64,000 nucleotides of DNA from Chitinophaga dinghuensis (lineage in GTDB: Bacteria; Bacteroidota; Bacteroidia; Chitinophagales; Chitinophagaceae): NCBI RefSeq assembly GCF_003259435.1, contig NZ_QLMA01000004.1, positions 620,001 to 684,000 on the forward strand. Reading direction: 5' to 3'. The stretch's first letter is position 1, and every line of letters starts with the position of its first letter. A program made the translations under genes and the position numbers. This document shows positions 26,131 through 35,754 of the stretch, piece after piece. A model generated the notes under the pieces. The model saw nothing but the letters and a program-made list of their open reading frames with translations. It was not told where the DNA came from and made no database searches.

Positions 26131-27573
26131 CTACTTGCGATCTTCATCGCTCAATAATGCGTTGATCATACCATTAAAAATGAAGTGATGAAATGGCAGC
26201 ATGCTATACCAGTATAACCTTCCCCAAATGCCTTTAGGCCGGAAGGTCGCCGTTTGCACCAATTCGGAATGTTCCGCCTTTTGATGGACCTGGAACTCAA
26301 GCCAGGCTTCTCCTGGCAACTTCATTTCGGCAAAGAGCAACAGCCGTTTATTTTGTTGATCTGCTATTAGTACCCGCCAGAAATCAAGGGCATCGCCGCT
26401 TGAAATGCTGGTGGTATGGGTGCGTCCTCGCCTTAGTCCAACTCCGCCGAAGGCTTTATCCATAAGTCCACGCATTCTCCAGAGCGTATTACCGTAATAC
26501 CAACCTGTATTGCCTCCAATGCTCCATATTCGTTGTAGCACTTCCTCCTCGTTATCTTTAATCACCCGCGATTTGATATCCTTGTAGCAGCCAAATACCG
26601 GTACTTCAATATTGCTGATAATTTGCGGATCTGTATTGGATGCGCTGAATGCATCTTTCCAGCTACTGATTACTTCCTGTTGTTCAATTTTTTGAAAGGC
26701 GAGGGCTACTGCCTCCTTATAGGTAATTAAAGTAATGCCCAGTTGCTGAGCAAGATTATTTGGACGGCATATTACATCTACTTTCATACTGTCTACCAGG
26801 TTCACCGCCAACTCGTACGAAGTGGAGGTCACAAAATAAAGCCAATAGCTGGACAAGCGAGGTGTCATCACCGGAACTGTAATAATATAGCGCTTCAAGC
26901 CGCGCACTTCCGCAAACTGAAGCAGCATCTGCTTGTAAGTAAGCACATCCGGGCCTCCAATGTCATAATCCTGGTTATAAGCTTCCTTTAGCAGCATCAC
27001 GCCTGTAAGAAATGTGATCACATTACGAATGCCTATGGGTTGACATTTTGTGTTGACCCATTTAGGGGTAATCATTATCGGAAGCTTCTCTACCAGGTCG
27101 CGAATAATCTCAAAGGAAGAACTACCAGACCCCACTACAATCCCTGCCCGTAGGACTGTCACTGGTATTGTTCCGGCGCGTAATACATTTTCTACTGCTA
27201 GTCGGGAAGATAAATGCCTGGAAAGATGCTCGGCATTTACAATTCCGCTTAGATAGATAATTTGTTGACAGGCCGTAGCCGCTGCCTGACGGAGAAAATT
27301 GGTAACAGCACGATGTTCTGAAGCTTCGAAAGACGGTCCTTCCCTCATGGAATGGATCAGGAAAAAGGCCACGTCAATGTCTTTCGGGAATAGTTCACTG
27401 GGAATATTCTCGGAAAAGTCAATTTCAATCACTTGTATTTCGCCCTGTAAGTGCTCCGTACTAAACCGTTTTTTGCTTCGGACACAACAGGTAATACGAT
27501 GCCCTTGCTCTATCAGCACACTGGTTAGTCGCTGACCTATATATCCATTTGCACCGGTGATCAGAATATGCAT
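26131..27573 (-). CDS. SDR family protein with DUF2867 domain
   Basis: The 480-residue protein starts with an NAD(P)-binding Rossmann domain (ITGANGYIGQRL; GxxGxxG) of the extended/atypical SDR group. The last ~150 residues match DUF2867, containing WYYGNTLWRMRGLMDK, GGVGLRRGR and FWRVL. This fused form is common in bacteria and annotated as an uncharacterised oxidoreductase. It lies 71 bp downstream of tspO on the same strand, a pairing often seen in Bacteroidota and suggestive of a role in tetrapyrrole, carotenoid or photo-oxidative stress; this is inference. Confidence 0.88.
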   Translation of the reverse strand: MHILITGANGYIGQRLTSVLIEQGHRITCCVRSKKRFSTEHLQGEIQVIEIDFSENIPSELFPKDIDVAFFLIHSMREGPSFEASEHRAVTNFLRQAAATACQQIIYLSGIVNAEHLSRHLSSRLAVENVLRAGTIPVTVLRAGIVVGSGSSSFEIIRDLVEKLPIMITPKWVNTKCQPIGIRNVITFLTGVMLLKEAYNQDYDIGGPDVLTYKQMLLQFAEVRGLKRYIITVPVMTPRLSSYWLYFVTSTSYELAVNLVDSMKVDVICRPNNLAQQLGITLITYKEAVALAFQKIEQQEVISSWKDAFSASNTDPQIISNIEVPVFGCYKDIKSRVIKDNEEEVLQRIWSIGGNTGWYYGNTLWRMRGLMDKAFGGVGLRRGRTHTTSISSGDALDFWRVLIADQQNKRLLLFAEMKLPGEAWLEFQVHQKAEHSELVQTATFRPKGIWGRLYWYSMLPFHHFIFNGMINALLSDEDRK

Positions 27574-27644
27574 GTTTGTTCTGGTTAAAAGATTTAGATA
27601 TGCACTTTTAATTCTAATAATACTGACCTTATACGCGCTGTCTC

Positions 27645-28115
27645 TTAATTTAAGTACCAGATCGAAAAATTGAGTACGCTTGCAAAACTAACCCAAGCCA
27701 GATATGGCCATTGCAAATTGGCCGCCTTGTTGGATAACCGGTAGAACTGGCGTATCATGAGAATGATAAATAACCACAACAGTATTATGTCCAGTAGGGC
27801 AATCCCAATGGAATGGAATCGAAAGAACAGGATACTCCACCAGAAATTAAAAAAGAGTTGTATGCCAAACAGCACAAGTGCCAGTCTTCTTTTAGGAGAT
27901 GGAGGTTCCCGGAGTACCAGATAAAGGGAGATACCCATCAAGACATACAATATTGTCCAAACAGGCGCAAATACTGCATTAGGAGGGGTGAAAATAGGCT
28001 TTCGAAGTACCGGATACCAAAATTGTACATTTTGAATGGTCACATAGGCGGCAATAGCCCCTGTCGCCATAGGCAATGCAATACAGCATGCAGCAATTAA
28101 CCAGTTATTCCTCAT
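27645..28115 (-). CDS. tspO: TspO/MBR family tryptophan-rich sensory protein
   Basis: The 156-residue integral membrane protein has five hydrophobic helices. The signature PIFTPPNAVFAPVWTILYVLMG and the later LFFNFWWSILFF, WPYLAWVSFASVLN segments are typical. TspO binds porphyrins and cholesterol-like ligands and is linked to light and oxidative stress responses. It is probably co-transcribed with the SDR/DUF2867 gene downstream. The 297-bp region upstream, to the response regulator, holds no gene. Confidence 0.93.
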   Translation of the reverse strand: MRNNWLIAACCIALPMATGAIAAYVTIQNVQFWYPVLRKPIFTPPNAVFAPVWTILYVLMGISLYLVLREPPSPKRRLALVLFGIQLFFNFWWSILFFRFHSIGIALLDIILLWLFIILMIRQFYRLSNKAANLQWPYLAWVSFASVLNFSIWYLN

Positions 28116-28412
28116 ACTTAATCTCTTTATAAACTAGCTTTTCTTTGCTATAATTAACACCCCCGCAGGAAAAGCGTTTAAAAGGGACCACGATTCCTTT
28201 TCCTCCATAAAATAATAGAGGATGAGCCGATTGCCAGAGGATGTTAGGGGCTTCACTTAAAATGCATTTTGATTCTCATATATAATGAAAAATAATATTA
28301 ATGCTGCTCGTTGGCTACCGGTTTGTACCAGCGTTTAAATATATCGTCTGCAATATCCAACAGTGCCTTCCAAATTCAGAAAAAATTCAAAATTGGGGCC
28401 TACTTTTGCCAG

Positions 28413-29087
28413 ATGAAGGTATTGATAATCGAGGATGAACTACAGTTGGCGCAAAGCGTTATCGGGTATTTATCCGGAGAGAATTATATATGTGAACATG
28501 CCTCCACCTATCAGCAGGCCCTGGAGAAACTATGCGTATATGAATATCAGTGCATATTACTAGACCTCATGTTGCCAGATGGCAACGGGCTTCAACTGCT
28601 GGAAGAAATTAAAAAAAGACAGCAACAGGAAGGCGTCATTATCATCTCCGCCAAGGATTCCTACGATGATAAAATAAAAGGGCTGCAAATTGGTGCAGAC
28701 GATTATTTAGCCAAACCCTTTCACCTGCCGGAACTCGCCGCCAGAGTGTATTCTGTGATCAGACGACGTTCCTTTCAAAACAACAACGTTGTTCAGCAGG
28801 AGGAGCTTCAAATAGACCTACTCGCCAAAACAGTACATATTCACGATAAACCAGTACTACTTACACGGAAAGAATTTGATCTGCTTATCTATTTTCTGAG
28901 TAATAAAAACAGGGTTATCTCCAAAAATGCACTGGCAGAGCACCTTTCAGGCGATATTGCGGATATGCTCGATAATCATAGCTTTGTATACGCACATATC
29001 AAAAATCTTAAACGAAAGCTCCATGAAGCGGGTTGTGGGAATTACCTTAAAACCGTTTATGCCACAGGATATAAATGGGAAGTATGA
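28413..29087 (+). CDS. OmpR-family response regulator
   Basis: I start at MKVLIIEDELQL, where the receiver domain begins; the frame is open to 28311 but the extra residues are not protein-like. The 224-residue protein has Asp51 (LLDLMLPDG) as the phosphorylation site, acidic pocket EDE at the start, and Lys in LAKPFH. The C-terminal ~100 residues form a winged helix (LTRKEFDLLIYFLSNKN; VYAHIKNLKRKL). The stop overlaps the kinase start (ATGA), showing translational coupling. A TonB receptor gene follows, a likely target. Confidence 0.95.
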   Translation: MKVLIIEDELQLAQSVIGYLSGENYICEHASTYQQALEKLCVYEYQCILLDLMLPDGNGLQLLEEIKKRQQQEGVIIISAKDSYDDKIKGLQIGADDYLAKPFHLPELAARVYSVIRRRSFQNNNVVQQEELQIDLLAKTVHIHDKPVLLTRKEFDLLIYFLSNKNRVISKNALAEHLSGDIADMLDNHSFVYAHIKNLKRKLHEAGCGNYLKTVYATGYKWEV

Positions 29088-30367
29088 GTAAACTACTGAA
29101 CAAATCGCTGAAAATATTTATCCTCTATGCCGGTATTGTACTGGCAGGAAGTATTCCGGCCTATTACTTCATCGTAGACCTGATCTGGGAGCATGAGCTG
29201 AAGGAACATAACCTGATTGTTAGTGAAACGATTAAACAAAACTTACAGTCGTTATCCCTTTCTGATGAGGAATTAGCAGCCAGTATTACGCTGTGGAATA
29301 AACTGCGCCCTGAAACGCAGTTGCAGCCTGTAGCTGCACTATTGCCAGATTCTACATACAATATATACAGAAAGAATAAATACATTCCCGCCAAGGGGAA
29401 AGACCGATTTCAAGGACTGATTACCTATTTTTCCATTAATGGCAAACCATTCCGCCTTACGCTGGAAACCAATATGGAGGAGAGCCATGAAACCATTATG
29501 GCCATTGCGGTCGTAACAATCATGTTCTTTCTTATCCTATTGGGGGGCTTCATTCTCATCAACCGGCGCATTGCGGAAAGGCTATGGCGGCCTTTTTATA
29601 ATAGTTTAGGAAAGATTCAATCGTTTAACCTGCACAAACCTGAGGAGATTTCCTTTGATCATAGCGATATAGAAGAATTCAGGTTGCTGAATCATCATCT
29701 CCATAAACTTATTACTGGCAATATTGCCAGCTATCAGCAACAAAAGGAATTTACGCAGCATGCCTCCCATGAATTGCAAACGCCTTTGTCTGTCATTAAA
29801 TTCAAGCTGGATCTCTTGCATCAAAGCGAACCGCTGACGGAAGAGCAGTCAGACATCATTGATCAGGCACATCAGGCATTAGCCAAGGTGACAAGGGTGA
29901 ACAAAAATCTCTTGTTATTAGCTAAAATTGAGAATAGCCAGTTCCCGGAGAAAGAACAAATAGACCTGTCATCGCTGATAGAACGTTATGTCCCGTTTCT
30001 ACAGGATTTCCTCGACGATAAGCAACTACAGGTGCAGCTTAACATTACGAGACCAGTACAACTCTCTGTTAACAAAACGCTGCTGGAAATAGTACTCACC
30101 AATCTATTTATGAATGCGATCCGCTACAGTGAAACCGGGAGCGTTATACAGCTATCGCTGGATGAGCATCATCTCATGATGGCGAATACAGGTACGGAAG
30201 CACTGGACACACAACGACTGTTCCGACGATTTGGCTTATCCGCCCCACATTCTTCCGGCACCGGACTAGGGCTGGCAATCATCCATGAAGTATGTCAGCT
30301 ATACGGCTGGAAGGAAAGCTATCGTTTTGAAAATGGATTTCACATTTTCAGTATTCACTGGTCCTGA
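29084..30367 (+). CDS. Sensor histidine kinase
   Basis: I choose the ATG inside the ATGA overlap with the response regulator stop; another ATG three codons earlier is also possible. The 427-residue protein has two membrane helices (about residues 10-35 and 145-170) flanking a periplasmic domain of ~110 residues, then HisKA (FTQHASHELQTPLSVIKFKL) and an ATPase domain with N-box (LTNLFMNAIRYSE) and G-box (GTGLGLAIIHEV). It phosphorylates the adjacent regulator. The HAMP region is not obvious. The signal is unknown but may relate to the downstream TonB receptor. Confidence 0.95.
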   Translation: MSKLLNKSLKIFILYAGIVLAGSIPAYYFIVDLIWEHELKEHNLIVSETIKQNLQSLSLSDEELAASITLWNKLRPETQLQPVAALLPDSTYNIYRKNKYIPAKGKDRFQGLITYFSINGKPFRLTLETNMEESHETIMAIAVVTIMFFLILLGGFILINRRIAERLWRPFYNSLGKIQSFNLHKPEEISFDHSDIEEFRLLNHHLHKLITGNIASYQQQKEFTQHASHELQTPLSVIKFKLDLLHQSEPLTEEQSDIIDQAHQALAKVTRVNKNLLLLAKIENSQFPEKEQIDLSSLIERYVPFLQDFLDDKQLQVQLNITRPVQLSVNKTLLEIVLTNLFMNAIRYSETGSVIQLSLDEHHLMMANTGTEALDTQRLFRRFGLSAPHSSGTGLGLAIIHEVCQLYGWKESYRFENGFHIFSIHWS

Positions 30368-30422
30368 TTCCAAATTTCTTCTAAATCGTCGTTCAATTTT
30401 GCATTATCATAAAACTGAACGG

Positions 30423-32822
30423 ATGAAACGATTTATTAGCGGATTGGTATTAGTCTTGGTAACTATGTGTAGTCAGGCACAGCATGCGGTGACGGTATCG
30501 GGACTTGCAAAAGACAGCAGCAACCAGGCGGCATTAGCATTTGTTAATGTGACAATTCATAAAGCGCCGGATAGTGCTTTTATAACAGGTACGATCACCA
30601 GCGATGAAGGTCGCTTTAGTTTAGCAGGTATTGCTCCAGGTACCTATCTTCTTAAATTTTCCTATCTCGGATATCAAACCAAATGGCAGCCATTACTGGT
30701 AGGGCAGTTGAGCAATTACCTGTCTGTAGGTAACGTATCGCTGCAACACTCACCTGTAAGCATAAACGAAATAACTGTTACTGGGAAAGCGGATGAGATA
30801 AGTGAGAAAATGGATAAGAAAACCTTTTCTCCGGCTGCCAACATCAGCCAGGCAGGAGGTTCTGCGCTGGATGCAATGAAGAATCTGCCAGGCGTTACTG
30901 CAGGACAGGATGGTAAAGTATTACTACGGGGTAGTGATAAGGTGATGATACTGATAGATGGTAAGCAAACCGCGCTTACCGGTATGGGTGGACAATCGGG
31001 CCTCGACAATATCCCTGCTTCTGCCATTGCTAAAATTGAGATTATCAATAACCCCTCAGCGAAATATGATGCTAACGGAAACGCAGGTATTATCAACATC
31101 ATTTACAAAAAGGAGAAAAAAGAAGGCTTCAATGGCAAAGTGGGTCTCACCACTGGTTTGGGCGCTCTATGGGAAAAGAAAGGAAACCTGCCGGATATCC
31201 GTCCGCAGTATACTGCTACCCCTAAGATAAACCCTTCATTGTCACTCAACTATCGGAAGAATAAAGTTAACTTCTTCTTTCAGGGAGATAACCTGTATAC
31301 TAAAACCCTCAATAAAAATGAGTTCACCGAAAAATGGTATGAACATGGGGAGCCTATCATTCAACAGGTGAAGCGTAACAGAACCACTAATATTATTACT
31401 GGAAAAACGGGGATAGACTGGCAACCAGATGATAAGAACCTGTTTACTATCTCTGGTTTGTTCAGTAGTGAAAAGATCCTGGATAGGGGAGATGAACCAT
31501 TTTTTAATGCCGATCTCTCTGAAAGACAACGCCTGTGGCAATTCCTGGAAGATGAGCTGAAAACTACTGCTACCTTCTCCGCAGGTTGGCAACATCAATT
31601 TAAACAACCCGGCCGTGTGCTACAGATGAATCTGAACTATACCTTTCATCGGGAAGATGAAAAGTATTTTTTCACCAACATCATGCCTACTTATACCGGA
31701 TTGGATTCGTTTAAATTATTATCAGACGAACACGTTGCTGATTTGACGGCAGATTACATACATCCTTTGCGCTTTGGCCGCTTTGAAGGAGGCATTAAGT
31801 TCCGACGCCGATATATTCCTACCAATATGCAGTTCAAGCCTGGTCTGCATTCACCATTAGATACTACTGCTGGTGGCTGGGCAAACTATGGCGAAATCAT
31901 TCCGGCCGCATATGGTATGTTTGTGTTTGAGAACAAAGACTTTGAGGTAGAAGCCGGAATGCGGGTAGAATATGTTAAGCTGAATTATGAAGTAAATCCT
32001 CAGCACAATACCTATCGCAGCAACGGGTACAATTATATACAGCCATTTCCCAATATCAGACTGGCTTATCATCTGAACGAACATAACAAGTTATCCTTGT
32101 TCTATAACCGACGGGTAGACCGCCCTAATGAAGTCGACATCCGTATTTTCCCAAAGTATGATGATGCAGAAATTATTAAAGTGGGTAACCCTGAACTGCG
32201 TCCACAGTTCACTAATACCTTCGAGTTAGGCTACAAAACCAATTGGCTCAATGGCTATTTATACCCAGCCCTTTATCATAAACGAATGGACGCAACCATT
32301 ACCCGAATAGGTACCATTGTAGGTAATAGTAACCTGATCTATAATGTATTCCAGAACGCGGGAAAAAGTTACCAGTCTGGCCTGGAAGTAACCTTGTCTC
32401 AAAAAATAAATAAATGGGCAAGCCTGCAACTAAACATGAATGGCTATAAAAACATCATTGAGGCATTTAGCGTAATTAATAAATATCCGGAACCGACGCT
32501 CTACACGGATCCCCGTGAGGAAATGTTTTCCGGTAATGTAAAACTCAATGGTATGTTTCAATTGCCATCTAAAATAGAACTGCAGCTCACAGCTATTTAT
32601 CTGGCCCCTGATATTGTTCCGCAGGGCAAGATTTATTCACGGTTCTCCATAGATATGGGTGCAAAAAAGACGGTTGGGAGAAATGAATTCTTTGTCAATG
32701 CTACGGATATCGCCAATACTTTGCGTATTAAACGCGATGTAACTGGAAATGGTTTCAACTATTCCAGTACGGATTACCTCGAAACGCAGGTGTTCAGGAT
32801 GGGATATAATTATAAGTTCTAG
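30423..32822 (+). CDS. TonB-dependent outer-membrane receptor
   Basis: I start at MKRFISGLVLVLVTMCSQAQ, a signal peptide; the frame extends upstream inside the kinase gene and is not used. The 799-residue protein has a carboxypeptidase-regulatory-like domain (residues 20-105), a plug domain (LPGVTAGQDGKVLLRGSDKVMILIDG), then a large beta barrel ending in an aromatic residue (MGYNYKF). It is of the OMP_b-brl_3 group. The gene starts 55 bp after the kinase stop and is likely part of the same signalling unit. The transported molecule is unknown (peptide, siderophore or sugar). Confidence 0.92.
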   Translation: MKRFISGLVLVLVTMCSQAQHAVTVSGLAKDSSNQAALAFVNVTIHKAPDSAFITGTITSDEGRFSLAGIAPGTYLLKFSYLGYQTKWQPLLVGQLSNYLSVGNVSLQHSPVSINEITVTGKADEISEKMDKKTFSPAANISQAGGSALDAMKNLPGVTAGQDGKVLLRGSDKVMILIDGKQTALTGMGGQSGLDNIPASAIAKIEIINNPSAKYDANGNAGIINIIYKKEKKEGFNGKVGLTTGLGALWEKKGNLPDIRPQYTATPKINPSLSLNYRKNKVNFFFQGDNLYTKTLNKNEFTEKWYEHGEPIIQQVKRNRTTNIITGKTGIDWQPDDKNLFTISGLFSSEKILDRGDEPFFNADLSERQRLWQFLEDELKTTATFSAGWQHQFKQPGRVLQMNLNYTFHREDEKYFFTNIMPTYTGLDSFKLLSDEHVADLTADYIHPLRFGRFEGGIKFRRRYIPTNMQFKPGLHSPLDTTAGGWANYGEIIPAAYGMFVFENKDFEVEAGMRVEYVKLNYEVNPQHNTYRSNGYNYIQPFPNIRLAYHLNEHNKLSLFYNRRVDRPNEVDIRIFPKYDDAEIIKVGNPELRPQFTNTFELGYKTNWLNGYLYPALYHKRMDATITRIGTIVGNSNLIYNVFQNAGKSYQSGLEVTLSQKINKWASLQLNMNGYKNIIEAFSVINKYPEPTLYTDPREEMFSGNVKLNGMFQLPSKIELQLTAIYLAPDIVPQGKIYSRFSIDMGAKKTVGRNEFFVNATDIANTLRIKRDVTGNGFNYSSTDYLETQVFRMGYNYKF

Positions 32823-32893
32823 ACTGCCAGTGAATTGCTAGGCTTATTCATCATATCCGTTGCGACGCGGTATTTGTCTCCCGTGTGGCTTGA

Positions 32894-32931
32894 CCCTGGA
32901 AGCAGCGCATAATTATGCGCTGCTTCCAGGG
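32894..32931. terminator. 38-bp perfect palindrome, likely bidirectional terminator
   Basis: CCCTGGAAGCAGCGCATAA is followed at once by its exact inverse, giving 19-bp arms with no mismatch. It lies between the convergent TonB receptor and aspartyl protease genes. T-runs are weak on both sides, so it may also be a protein-binding site. Confidence 0.7.
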
Positions 32932-32957
32932 AAATAAGTAGTGTATTCGCCAACAGG

Positions 32958-34232
32958 TTAGGCGATTCTACGGGATCTTTTCCTGATTATCCAAACCACT
33001 GCAGCCATTATTATCAGCAACAAGATTACTGCAATAATCCAGGGCATTAAATTCGTACCCCTGTCTGGAGCTTGAAGCAAACTATTGGTTTTTAGATAAA
33101 TATATCCGTTCCTGTTGTCCAGAAAAACATTGAACCTTTTCAGCAGGCTATTTCCCATTAGTCCCCTGGGATGACCATTTCCCTGCGAATTTTCCACTTT
33201 TGTTTTCACATTACTGAAAAGATGCCCTCCAACTTCAAACCCAGGTAACAGGATTCGTTTTCCCCATAAGCTAAATGCCTTTTCTACTTTGTTTTTCAAC
33301 TGATACTTTTCATACAGGGCCGAGGGGATCCGCAGGTAACCCGAATAGCCGGTATCAAACATATACCAGTCCGTAAACAAGATCCCATTTACTTTAATAC
33401 TGGCCTGTATAAACGGTATTACGCCTCCATCTAGAATGATATTATACCGGGAATACTCGCTCCCAATTTCAGGCATTGTATCATGTATCACCATAATTTT
33501 GCGGTCATAATTCAATTCTATTACCTTATCGAGAAACAATGTGTTGCCCAGCAGGCCATCTTCACCATGGTCCATATTATCGCCTACAACCAAAGTAATA
33601 TTGTTTTCCCAGCGCATAGGTCCAACTGTTAATGTGTTTCTACTGCTGGTGGGTACTTCATTGCGGCCGTCCGAATTGATGAGGAAAGTTTTTCCGTCAA
33701 AGTTCAATTTGACTTTATCTATTGATCCCTTTTTAATAATATTTCCTCCTGCTCCCAAGTCAAACTGAAAATTTAACGGGGCGGAGCCATTTATACTGGC
33801 GGCAATAAAGATCTTATCGTTTCGTCCTATTGTTATCGGTATAGTATCGCTCTCTGAGCCTCCTGCTTTTCTGTCACTGGTGAAAGGTAGCAGATTGTTT
33901 TCCTTTGCCACAATGCGGGTATAACAGCTGTCTTTATTATTTAAGAGGATGATAAAATCGTAAACCCCGGTATACTGGGTCTCAAATGAAATGGAATCTA
34001 CATCGGTCCGGAACATTACCCGGTGCGGTTTGTGCGGAATGAGTACATAATACAGATCAGGTCTTTTCTCAGGCAGAATGCGCCAGACTCCCTTGCGGAA
34101 ATCGTCTCCATCTATCACATCCACTGCTCTGGAAGTCGCCTTTATTACCGGCAGTTTGTTTTGCGCCTGAACAGCTGTTAAAATCAGGGAAAAAGCTAAA
34201 CAGACAATAGTACTAAAATTGGAAGTTCTCAT
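32958..34232 (-). CDS. Membrane-anchored retropepsin-like aspartyl protease
   Basis: I start at MRTSNFSTIVCLAFSLILTA (signal peptide; cleavage near VQAQ), giving 424 residues. Two aspartyl protease half-motifs are visible: FDLGAGG (about residue 157, DLG instead of DTG) and FDTGYSG (about residue 292), each followed by hydrophobic strands. Near the C-terminus a membrane helix (IIAVILLLIIMAAVVWII) and basic KRSRR end would anchor it. Secreted PepSY-free proteases of this type are frequent in Bacteroidota. It is convergent with the TonB receptor gene. Confidence 0.85.
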   Translation of the reverse strand: MRTSNFSTIVCLAFSLILTAVQAQNKLPVIKATSRAVDVIDGDDFRKGVWRILPEKRPDLYYVLIPHKPHRVMFRTDVDSISFETQYTGVYDFIILLNNKDSCYTRIVAKENNLLPFTSDRKAGGSESDTIPITIGRNDKIFIAASINGSAPLNFQFDLGAGGNIIKKGSIDKVKLNFDGKTFLINSDGRNEVPTSSRNTLTVGPMRWENNITLVVGDNMDHGEDGLLGNTLFLDKVIELNYDRKIMVIHDTMPEIGSEYSRYNIILDGGVIPFIQASIKVNGILFTDWYMFDTGYSGYLRIPSALYEKYQLKNKVEKAFSLWGKRILLPGFEVGGHLFSNVKTKVENSQGNGHPRGLMGNSLLKRFNVFLDNRNGYIYLKTNSLLQAPDRGTNLMPWIIAVILLLIIMAAVVWIIRKRSRRIA

Positions 34233-34591
34233 AATGGAGTTTTTATAGGTTTTGGAATTTAGCCTTCCGTTATTAACCCCTGTAACTAAATGGAATGGTG
34301 ATCCAAAAGTTAAGATTATCAGCAAAAAACAATCTGATTAAGGATGGGGGTGGGTTGAATTTAGTTGGCCTTGTCCAGCTACATTGATATCAAAATAGGA
34401 AAGAACTTTTAAAGATGCAACATAAAAAATAAACTAAGCGGCACTGGATGCATGCAATGTGACTGCTTTTAGCTATGTAAGGCTCACAATTTGGGGCAGT
34501 TTCTTATTTTGACGTTTTATTTGTAGTGGTGATAGGCCTTCAGATCTTTTTTGCTTAAATTTAAGTCAACCTATCATCTAAATACTCAAGA
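34233..34591. other. Intergenic divergent promoter region, no gene seen
   Basis: The 359 bp between the aspartyl protease and the M23 peptidase (divergent) are AT-rich with no significant frame, hairpin or repeat. Confidence 0.5.
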
Positions 34592-35737
34592 ATGGCAATC
34601 CTCAGAAGATGGTTATCCTTCCTCATTATAGTAAACGTTAGTATGAAGCCGGGTTATAGTCAGGAATACCGGCAATCCATCGATATGCATATTCCTTATA
34701 TGCCTGGTCCAGTACTTATAAACGGAAAACCTACTGTTTACTATGAGCTTTATTTGACTAATTTCTCCAATGATTCCCTAAGCCTGGAAAAGATGGAAGT
34801 GTTGGATGTGGTGGATTCTTCGGTCGTTGTTTCCTTTAATAAAGATGATTTGAGAAATAGGTTTAGTAAGCTGGGACTACAATTGAAGGACAAGGAAAAT
34901 ATAATTGCACCGGGTAATTCAAGGGTTGTCTATCTTGAATTGCAAAATGATAAGACGGATACGCAACTGATTCATCGTCTTAGTTTTGCATCGTCCCAGG
35001 GGAATAAGCAGCAAATATTTTCGGTTCAAGGCGCATTCATTCGCTTTTCGAGGAAGCCGCAAATAGTTCTTGGAGCACCTTTAAGTGGTGGGCCCTGGGT
35101 AGCAGTTTACGATCCTGCCTGGAGTCGTGGACATCGCAGGGTAATTTATACTGTTGGCGGGAAGGCCCGGATTCCAGGACGTTTTGCTATTGATTTTATC
35201 AAGCTTGATAATTTGGGGCGCTATGCAAACGGAGATAATGATGTGGTGAAAAACTGGTATGGGTATGGAGCAGAAGTACTTGCGGTAAGTGACGGAACTA
35301 TTTCGGCAACCAGAGATGATTTCCAGGAAAGTAGCACTTTGTCAAATCATCCTGAATGCCCTGCTGAAAAGGCAACAGGAAACTACATTTCATTAGATCT
35401 CGGAAATAACTGCATCGCATTTTACGAACATCTGAAACCAGGAAGTATCAAGGTTGTAGCTGGACAACAGGTAAAGAAAGGAGATGTTATTGCTGCTGTT
35501 GGGTTCACTGGTCAGACTACCGGTCCGCATCTTCACTTCCATATTGCAGATCAGCATTCAGCCCTAGGAGCGGAGGGTATTCCTTTTGTCTTTGAACGTT
35601 TCACCGTTCTGGGGGCATATGTTGATTTTAGCAAATTTGGCAAAGATCCCTGGACACCAGTGAAAGCGGCTTCTCCATTCATCATTAATGCAGAACGCCC
35701 TGCATCAAATTCCGTAATAAAATTCGACGGGAGATAA
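34592..35737 (+). CDS. Secreted M23 family metallopeptidase
   Basis: The 381-residue protein has an N-terminal hydrophobic export segment (residues 5-20), a beta-rich domain of ~130 residues, and a C-terminal M23 (lysostaphin/LytM) domain. The zinc-site pattern is visible: a His/Asp pair in the RRVIY...RFAIDFIKLD region and TGPHLHFHI near residue 312, with the beta-hairpin GQQVKKGDVIAAVGFTG before it. Such enzymes cut peptidoglycan cross-links or glycine-rich peptides. It is a single gene, convergent with the AraC gene (17 bp apart). Confidence 0.85.
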   Translation: MAILRRWLSFLIIVNVSMKPGYSQEYRQSIDMHIPYMPGPVLINGKPTVYYELYLTNFSNDSLSLEKMEVLDVVDSSVVVSFNKDDLRNRFSKLGLQLKDKENIIAPGNSRVVYLELQNDKTDTQLIHRLSFASSQGNKQQIFSVQGAFIRFSRKPQIVLGAPLSGGPWVAVYDPAWSRGHRRVIYTVGGKARIPGRFAIDFIKLDNLGRYANGDNDVVKNWYGYGAEVLAVSDGTISATRDDFQESSTLSNHPECPAEKATGNYISLDLGNNCIAFYEHLKPGSIKVVAGQQVKKGDVIAAVGFTGQTTGPHLHFHIADQHSALGAEGIPFVFERFTVLGAYVDFSKFGKDPWTPVKAASPFIINAERPASNSVIKFDGR

Positions 35738-35754
35738 TTGCCTAATATGGGCTC